NCBI RefSeq assembly: GCF_013343235.1
Contig: NZ_CP040094.1
Location: 318,501-382,500, forward strand
Length of the DNA stretch: 64,000 nt
Direction: 5' to 3'
Source: Nostoc sp. TCL240-02
Lineage (GTDB): Bacteria; Cyanobacteriota; Cyanobacteriia; Cyanobacteriales; Nostocaceae
In this document: piece after piece, positions 59,724-64,000 of the stretch
Layout of the letters: the number at the start of each line of letters is the position of its first letter
Position numbering within the stretch: the first letter of the stretch is position 1
Position numbers and translations under genes: made by a program
The notes under the pieces: model-generated
Told to the model about the DNA's origin: nothing
Seen by the model: the letters and a program-made list of their open reading frames with translations, nothing else
The model's database searches: none

Positions 59724-61010
59724 CTACTCCCTACTCCCTCTTTGTAAAAAATCGCCTACTAGATAAAGGGAACCACATAAAACGATTAAATTGTCTGTGG
59801 TGGTGGTTGAGATTGCGGCTTCTAGGGCTGTGAATAAATCTGGATGGATTTGGCGATCGCTTAATTTGGGACAGAGGCTATAAGCTAGGTTTGCTAAGGA
59901 GTCTAGATCGGCGGAAGTTCTATCCGGCCAGGATTCTACTGGTATTGGTACTAAAAAAAGGCGATCGCCGGGGCGCAGCAGGGCGGCAAAAATATCAGCA
60001 TGATCCTTATCAGCAAACATTCCCATAACCCAAGTGACGGGTTTGGGGTTAACTGCATCTAAGCTATCAACATACTGACGAAGAACTTGGGCGGCAGCTG
60101 TATTATGAGCGCCATCAAGTAATATTTTATGGTTGTTCCAGGTAGTCCATTGCATCCGCCCTGGCCATTGAGTTTTTGCCATGCCCTTAATTATGGCTTC
60201 TTCAGAAATCTGCCAACCTTGTTGTTGAAGAATTTCTAAAGCTGCTATTGCCAAAGCTGAATTTGCTAATTGAATTTGTCCTGCTAATGGCAAAGGATAT
60301 TTAAATTGAGAATTTTGAAGTGTTTGATATTCTGCCCATCCTGTAGCGATTTGACGGGTGGGTTGAGGCGTAAAAATCGGGCATTTTAATTCTAAAGCAC
60401 GCGATCGCACAACTTCTTCAGCATCCGGTGGCAATTGCCCAACCACAACGGGACATCCAGCTTTGAGAATACCTGCTTTTTCTCTAGCAATATCCGCGAC
60501 GGTGGGGCCAAGTTGCTGCCAATGTTCTCGACTGATGGAAGTGATGATCGTAACTAAGGGTTCCAAGCAGACATTTGTCGCATCTAAACGCCCTCCTAGT
60601 CCTACTTCTACCACAGCTACATCGACTTGCTGCTGGGCAAAATATAACCAAGCGGCCGCAGTAATTACTTCAAACTGAGTTGCAGCTTCGTCATCAGGGC
60701 GAATCACCCCTTGGACTTTTTCTAAGAATTGGCTCAATTCCTCAGAGGAAATTGACTGTTCGTTCAAACAAATACGTTCTGTCCAATCGACTAAATGCGG
60801 TGAAGTGTAGCGTCCTGTGCGATAACCAGCCTCAGTGAGTACGGAGGAAAGATAGGCACAGACTGAACCTTTGCCATTAGTGCCAGCAACGTGAATTACT
60901 GGAACTTGGTGATGAGGATTGCCGAGATTTGCCAATAAGTTGACAATGCGATCGAGTCCCAGATGGACACCAAAGCGTTGCAGGGGTTGTATTACAGAAT
61001 CAATATCCAA
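59724..61010 (-). CDS. folC: Bifunctional folylpolyglutamate/dihydrofolate synthase FolC
   Basis: The enzyme adds Glu to dihydropteroate and to folates. It has P-loop VIHVAGTNGKGSVCAYLSSV, YTSPHLVDWTERI, EVGLGGRLDATNVC, and LLDGAHNTAAAQVL. I chose the TTG at 61010 (428 residues, LDIDSVIQPLQRFGVHLGLD) as the native-like start. An in-frame ATG at 61082 lies in repeat sequence and adds a Cys/Pro-rich leader (MGMGCCLFSLCPCP) unlike the family. No good ribosome binding site precedes either. Confidence 0.9.
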   Translation of the reverse strand: MDIDSVIQPLQRFGVHLGLDRIVNLLANLGNPHHQVPVIHVAGTNGKGSVCAYLSSVLTEAGYRTGRYTSPHLVDWTERICLNEQSISSEELSQFLEKVQGVIRPDDEAATQFEVITAAAWLYFAQQQVDVAVVEVGLGGRLDATNVCLEPLVTIITSISREHWQQLGPTVADIAREKAGILKAGCPVVVGQLPPDAEEVVRSRALELKCPIFTPQPTRQIATGWAEYQTLQNSQFKYPLPLAGQIQLANSALAIAALEILQQQGWQISEEAIIKGMAKTQWPGRMQWTTWNNHKILLDGAHNTAAAQVLRQYVDSLDAVNPKPVTWVMGMFADKDHADIFAALLRPGDRLFLVPIPVESWPDRTSADLDSLANLAYSLCPKLSDRQIHPDLFTALEAAISTTTTDNLIVLCGSLYLVGDFLQRGSRE

Positions 61011-61105
61011 GGGAGGGAGAGTGGGGAGTGTGGAATGACTGGGACAAGGGCATAAGGAGAATAAGCAACACCCCATGCCCAATGCCCCATGCCCAATTAA
61101 TGAAT

Positions 61106-61231
61106 TTAGGCTTCCCGATCCAAAAAGCCTTGAATTTGTCTTAAAGCCGCAGCACCAATATTAAACACTGCCCAGCTAGCAGCAATGATAACTGGTGCTA
61201 AAACGATCGCTATACGGTAATCGATATCCAT
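61106..61231 (-). CDS. psbY: Photosystem II protein PsbY
   Basis: The 41-residue single-span thylakoid protein starts [20 protein letters not shown] and ends in [18 protein letters not shown]. These match the cyanobacterial PsbY pattern (short N-terminus, one helix, NIGAAALRQ). It associates with cytochrome b559 at the edge of photosystem II. GAGAGGGG eight bases before the ATG is a strong ribosome binding site. Confidence 0.93.
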   Translation of the reverse strand: MDIDYRIAIVLAPVIIAASWAVFNIGAAALRQIQGFLDREA

Positions 61232-61480
61232 ATCTAGAACCCCTCTCTTAAGTAGAAATTAAAGTTTTGTCAACTGCTCTCATTTTTATTTTTAGCTGAA
61301 GTGGGTAACTTTTCCCAACATATATGTAAAGAATGTTTAAATTCTGGGAATTGGGCATTGGGAATTGGGCATGAAGAAGAGACAAGGTAGACAAGGAAGA
61401 GGGGGGAGACAAGGGAGAGACTTATTCAATAATTCCCCCTTGTCCCCAGTCCCCAGTCCCCAGTCCCCATTCCCCAATCC
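61232..61480. repeat. psbY upstream region and family 1 interspersed repeat
   Basis: Bases 61232-61335 should hold the psbY promoter. From 61343 there is 'gggaattgggcattggg', gggggagacaagggagagac, core TTCAATAATTCCCCCTTG and a CCCCAGT heptamer run (61443-61470). The repeat ends at the stop of the next gene. Confidence 0.75.
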
Positions 61481-62008
61481 CTAAGCCTTGCTAAAGCCGA
61501 GATCGTTACCTTTACCAGCATGAACTAAAGCTAACTTTTGGTAACGTTTAGCGTGTTCAATTAATTCTGCGGCTTCAGCTTCTGTTAATTGTCGTAACAC
61601 TTTGCCTGGAACACCTACAACTAGTGACAAAGGCGGTATATTTTTAGTTACGACTGCACCAGCACCAATAATGCTGCCAGCACCCACTCGTACCCCGTCT
61701 AAAATAACCGCGCCAATGCCAATCAAACTTCCACGCTCAATATAAGCGGAATGTACCACAGCGCGATGCCCTATGGTAACATGATCTTCTAAAATTGTCG
61801 GAAAACCAGGATCGCCATGTAGAATTGCACCATCTTGAATATTTGTGCATTCGCCAATTTCAATCCGTTCTACATCTGCTCTAACTACTGCTCCATACCA
61901 AATGCTCACCCCTGCTGCTATATTTACCGAACCCATAACAACAGCATTGGCTGCAATGAAGGCAGCTTGAGAAAAATCAGGAGATGTCCAGTAAGAAGCG
62001 GTAGACAC
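61481..62008 (-). CDS. Gamma-carbonic-anhydrase-like hexapeptide-repeat protein
   Basis: The 175-residue left-handed beta-helix protein ([61 protein letters not shown]) has His in LHGD, IGHR and VVHSA at the three metal positions of gamma carbonic anhydrases. Relatives include YrdA and the plant complex I subunits; CcmM has a similar domain but also RbcS-like repeats, absent here. Carbonic anhydrase activity is possible but not certain. The start is GTG. Confidence 0.9.
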   Translation of the reverse strand: MSTASYWTSPDFSQAAFIAANAVVMGSVNIAAGVSIWYGAVVRADVERIEIGECTNIQDGAILHGDPGFPTILEDHVTIGHRAVVHSAYIERGSLIGIGAVILDGVRVGAGSIIGAGAVVTKNIPPLSLVVGVPGKVLRQLTEAEAAELIEHAKRYQKLALVHAGKGNDLGFSKA

Positions 62009-62190
62009 GATAGAATATGAATAATGGTACCAAGGAACACTGGAGAAACTCCAACCTTTGAGGCTGGTTGCACGACCAGGATATCACAGCGTCAAGCCTC
62101 TACGCTGAGGAAAATACTAGTGAACAATGTTACTGCTGCAACTCTGTGTATGTACAGCAGTCAACAAGTAGACCAAAGTGGTAGAGCCGA

Positions 62191-62210
62191 AGTGTATAAT
62201 CTAATACACT
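62191..62210. promoter_or_regulatory. Inverted repeat in the divergent promoter region
   Basis: AGTGTATAATCTAATACACT has perfect 6-bp arms, AGTGTA and TACACT, and includes a TATAAT-like hexamer. It lies 39 bases before the + strand gene. It may be a -10 box with an overlapping operator. Confidence 0.4.
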
Positions 62211-62248
62211 AGTGCTGGTGAAGACAAAATTATGTTTGTACGCACTTC

Positions 62249-62761
62249 ATGATGAATCCAGGCTTTCAGTACCCGATGTTTGGGCCGGAAATACAGTGTC
62301 CCCATTGTCGCCAGACTATTCCGGCGCTGACATTAACAGATACCTATTTGTGTCCGCGTCATGGCGCTTTTGAAGCTAATCCTCAAAATGGAGAGTTAAT
62401 TCATTTGCAATCCGGCCGTCATTGGCGGAGGTGGAATAATGAATGGTATAGGCAGCATACTCATCCCGATGGTATTCGGTTTGAAATTCACGAAGCATTA
62501 GATAAGCTCTATACCCAAGGTTATCGAGCCACAAAAGTGATTATTGCTCACCGCTATCAGGAATTGATGAGTGGCTATTTAGAACGCAGTACACCTTGGC
62601 GTTCTGGACAACCAGAAGTTACCGCTGCTCGACTATACGGCTTACCCGTAGAGTTTAGCCCTGATACCTCAGAAGATCCTTGTTGGGAAGTGATTAATTT
62701 TGACTTGGAAAAAGAGCCTGGTGTCCCTGTACGCTACCCTTATTTCAGGTTGTTTGAATAA
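62249..62761 (+). CDS. TIGR02652-like cyanobacterial protein with zinc-ribbon start
   Basis: The 170-residue protein has EIQCPHCRQTIPAL and YLCPRHGAFEAN, a zinc-ribbon-like set of Cys/His, then GRHWRRWNNEWYRQHTHPDG and PCWEVINFDLEKEPGVPVRY. From memory this fits the uncharacterised cyanobacterial family TIGR02652. ATG codons at 62249 and 62252 are both possible. Function is unknown. Confidence 0.8.
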   Translation: MMNPGFQYPMFGPEIQCPHCRQTIPALTLTDTYLCPRHGAFEANPQNGELIHLQSGRHWRRWNNEWYRQHTHPDGIRFEIHEALDKLYTQGYRATKVIIAHRYQELMSGYLERSTPWRSGQPEVTAARLYGLPVEFSPDTSEDPCWEVINFDLEKEPGVPVRYPYFRLFE

Positions 62762-62839
62762 TGGTCATTAGTCATTAGTCATTTGTCATTAGTGAATAGC
62801 AAAAGACAAATGACTAAGGACTAACGACTAAGGATTAAT
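62762..62839. repeat. Heptamer array with facing arms upstream of VOC gene
   Basis: GTCATTAGTCATTAGTCATT faces 'aatgactaaggactaacgac', so the region can form a stem. The last copy, ACTAAGGATTAAT, carries the AAGGA that precedes the next ATG. Confidence 0.75.
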
Positions 62840-63283
62840 ATGCACCACGCTTCTATTCGGACTGCGAATATTCATCGAGCGATCGCTTTCTACGAACATT
62901 TAGGGTTTACAATTTCGGAACGCTTTACTACAGGCTACACGCTAGCTTGCTGGATGGAAGGATTGGGCGGCAGAATTGAACTGATCCAAATTCCCGAACC
63001 AAAGCCAGCCCCAGATGCTTTTGCTGACGAGCATTATGTGGGGTATTATCATCTCTCGTTCGATTTAACTGAGATTACACCAGATTTACCTAGATGGTTG
63101 ACTAATTTGCGAGAACGTGTATTACTAGCTGCTGAGAGTCAAACCGAAGAATTACAACCGTTGAAGGTACTTTTAGAACCGACACAACAGCAAATAGGCG
63201 ATCGCATTTACGAAGTGGCTTTCATCGCTGATACTGATGGTTTACCTCTGGAATTTATTCGAGTTTTAGCAAAATTGCCATAA
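62840..63283 (+). CDS. VOC-fold protein (glyoxalase-like)
   Basis: The 147-residue VOC protein begins MHHASIRTANIHRAIAFYEH, with the first metal His, and has GGRIELIQIPEP (Glu), YHLSFDLTEI (His) and DGLPLEFIRVL (Glu), a full set of metal ligands as in glyoxalase I. The substrate is not certain. The ribosome binding site AAGGA comes from the repeat directly upstream. Confidence 0.85.
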   Translation: MHHASIRTANIHRAIAFYEHLGFTISERFTTGYTLACWMEGLGGRIELIQIPEPKPAPDAFADEHYVGYYHLSFDLTEITPDLPRWLTNLRERVLLAAESQTEELQPLKVLLEPTQQQIGDRIYEVAFIADTDGLPLEFIRVLAKLP

Positions 63284-63406
63284 TTTAGCTTTTTTCTTGC
63301 TAATATATTCTTTTTCTGCATTGTTGCCGAGGTAACAGATTTTTTTACCTCTGTGACTCACCGAAATAACTATATAACCTAATTTACAGATATATTTGCT
63401 AAGTAA

Positions 63407-64000
63407 ATGTATGGATTGTCTAGATTTTATAAATATTCCTTGCCGTTATTAATTTTAAGCTTATGGCTAGTAGCGGTTTTTTTGTTGAGCGATCAAACTG
63501 CTCATAGCCAAAATCCTGTCATATCTAATAAAGAAAAATACCAATCAACATTGCTAGTAAAAAGAATAATGCCCTCAACACTGACAGAAAATGTCCGTAA
63601 GACAGTGCTGGAAAATGGTTTAACTGTCCTAACAAAGGAAGTGCATACTGCGCCAGTGGTGACGGTGCAGGTGTGGTACAAGGTTGGCTCACGTAACGAA
63701 GAACCAGGCGTGAATGGCATTGCCCACCAGTTAGAACACCTCATGTTTAAAGGCACGAAAAATCGTCCGATTCAATTTGGCCGTTTGTTTAGTGCTTTAG
63801 GTAGTGATTCCAATGCTTTTACCAGCTATGACCAAACTGCATATTACGGTACTGTGGAACGAAACAAGCTAAAAGCGCTCTTAGTGCTGGAAGCAGACAG
63901 AATGCAAAATTCCCAGATTGAGCCAGAACAACTGGCGAGTGAAAAGCGAGTAGTAATTTCTGAATTGCAAGGTTACGAAAATAGTCCAGAATATCGCCTC
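63407..64000 (+). CDS. M16 zinc peptidase (pitrilysin family), 3' end outside window
   Basis: The 198 visible residues start MYGLSRFYKYSLPLLILSLW, a membrane anchor or signal, then ENGLTVLTKEVHTAPVVTVQ and VGSRNEEPGVNGIAHQLEHL, with the inverted zinc motif HQLEH. ALGSDSNAFTSYDQTAYYGT follows, as in M16B peptidases. The usual length is ~500 residues, and the rest is outside. It is likely periplasmic, degrading peptides. Confidence 0.9.
   Translation, partial: MYGLSRFYKYSLPLLILSLWLVAVFLLSDQTAHSQNPVISNKEKYQSTLLVKRIMPSTLTENVRKTVLENGLTVLTKEVHTAPVVTVQVWYKVGSRNEEPGVNGIAHQLEHLMFKGTKNRPIQFGRLFSALGSDSNAFTSYDQTAYYGTVERNKLKALLVLEADRMQNSQIEPEQLASEKRVVISELQGYENSPEYRL

Noticed and set aside
62036..62110. 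Possible tRNA-like fold (facing short arms around gaggctggttgcacgaccag)
   Set aside because: I could not find a seven-base acceptor stem with a T-arm consensus (GTTCRA) at the right spacing.

Overview
The window comes from a filamentous, Nostoc-like cyanobacterium. The sequence shows this through many GCGATCGC (HIP1) octamers, heptanucleotide tandem repeats, GC-skewed interspersed repeats between genes, and photosynthetic or cyanobacterial genes: a 41-residue psbY, a CRR6-like NDH-1 assembly factor, DUF760, a DUF3685 protein, a phytol-kinase-like protein and a pilMNO-pilQ cluster. There are no rRNA or tRNA genes and no CRISPR array that I can see.

Layout. 1-3.2 kb: a large leucine-rich-repeat Roc-COR (ROCO) GTPase, cut by the window edge. 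3.5-7.7 kb: a class II lanthipeptide locus with a Nif11-type leader precursor and a LanM synthetase whose zinc site reads Cys-Cys-Cys (ProcM-like). 8.1-12.2 kb: a hybrid sensor kinase and single-domain response regulator, a cupin, a small secreted protein and a VOC-fold protein. Four genes in 7.6-11.8 kb, including the lanthipeptide precursor, share an unusual promoter element. 12.5-21 kb: a decayed Rpn-type nuclease, a ~1860-residue multi-PAS/GAF hybrid kinase and a three-receiver output protein. 21.3-32.7 kb: XdhC, a DUF4142 lipoprotein, an NB-ARC/TPR STAND NTPase, a UPF0175/DUF3368 toxin-antitoxin-like pair and a paoABC-type molybdenum aldehyde oxidoreductase operon with a frameshifted large subunit. 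33-41.7 kb: housekeeping genes (isochorismatase-like hydrolase, LysM/M23 peptidase, DegP-like protease, DUF760, scpB, ispD, glycosyltransferase 9, CRR6, Fur-family regulator). 41.8-50.9 kb: a NACHT/pentapeptide protein divergent from a DUF3685 protein, phytol kinase, a flavoprotein disulfide reductase homologue, a CobD/HisC-like aminotransferase and HU. 51.6-52.9 kb: a deleted insertion sequence with perfect 36-bp ends. 52.9-58.2 kb: type IV pilus genes. 58.4-64 kb: a sugar-binding lipoprotein, folC, psbY, a gamma-carbonic-anhydrase-like protein, a TIGR02652-like protein, a second VOC protein and the start of an M16 peptidase.

Three points stand out. First, the lanthipeptide precursor, the neighbouring response regulator, a cupin and a VOC protein share the core CCCTAnTTCTCCCCGAT, 6 bases before a -10-like hexamer, which suggests one regulon. 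Second, the interspersed repeats have invaded genes: in-frame insertions sit inside a kinase ATPase domain, a PLP aminotransferase and a DUF3685 protein, and repeats supply start codons, stop codons or a ribosome binding site for others. Third, three intergenic arrays with unrelated sequences all have a 21-bp period.

All calls are made by eye. Domain boundaries and residue numbers for the larger proteins are approximate.
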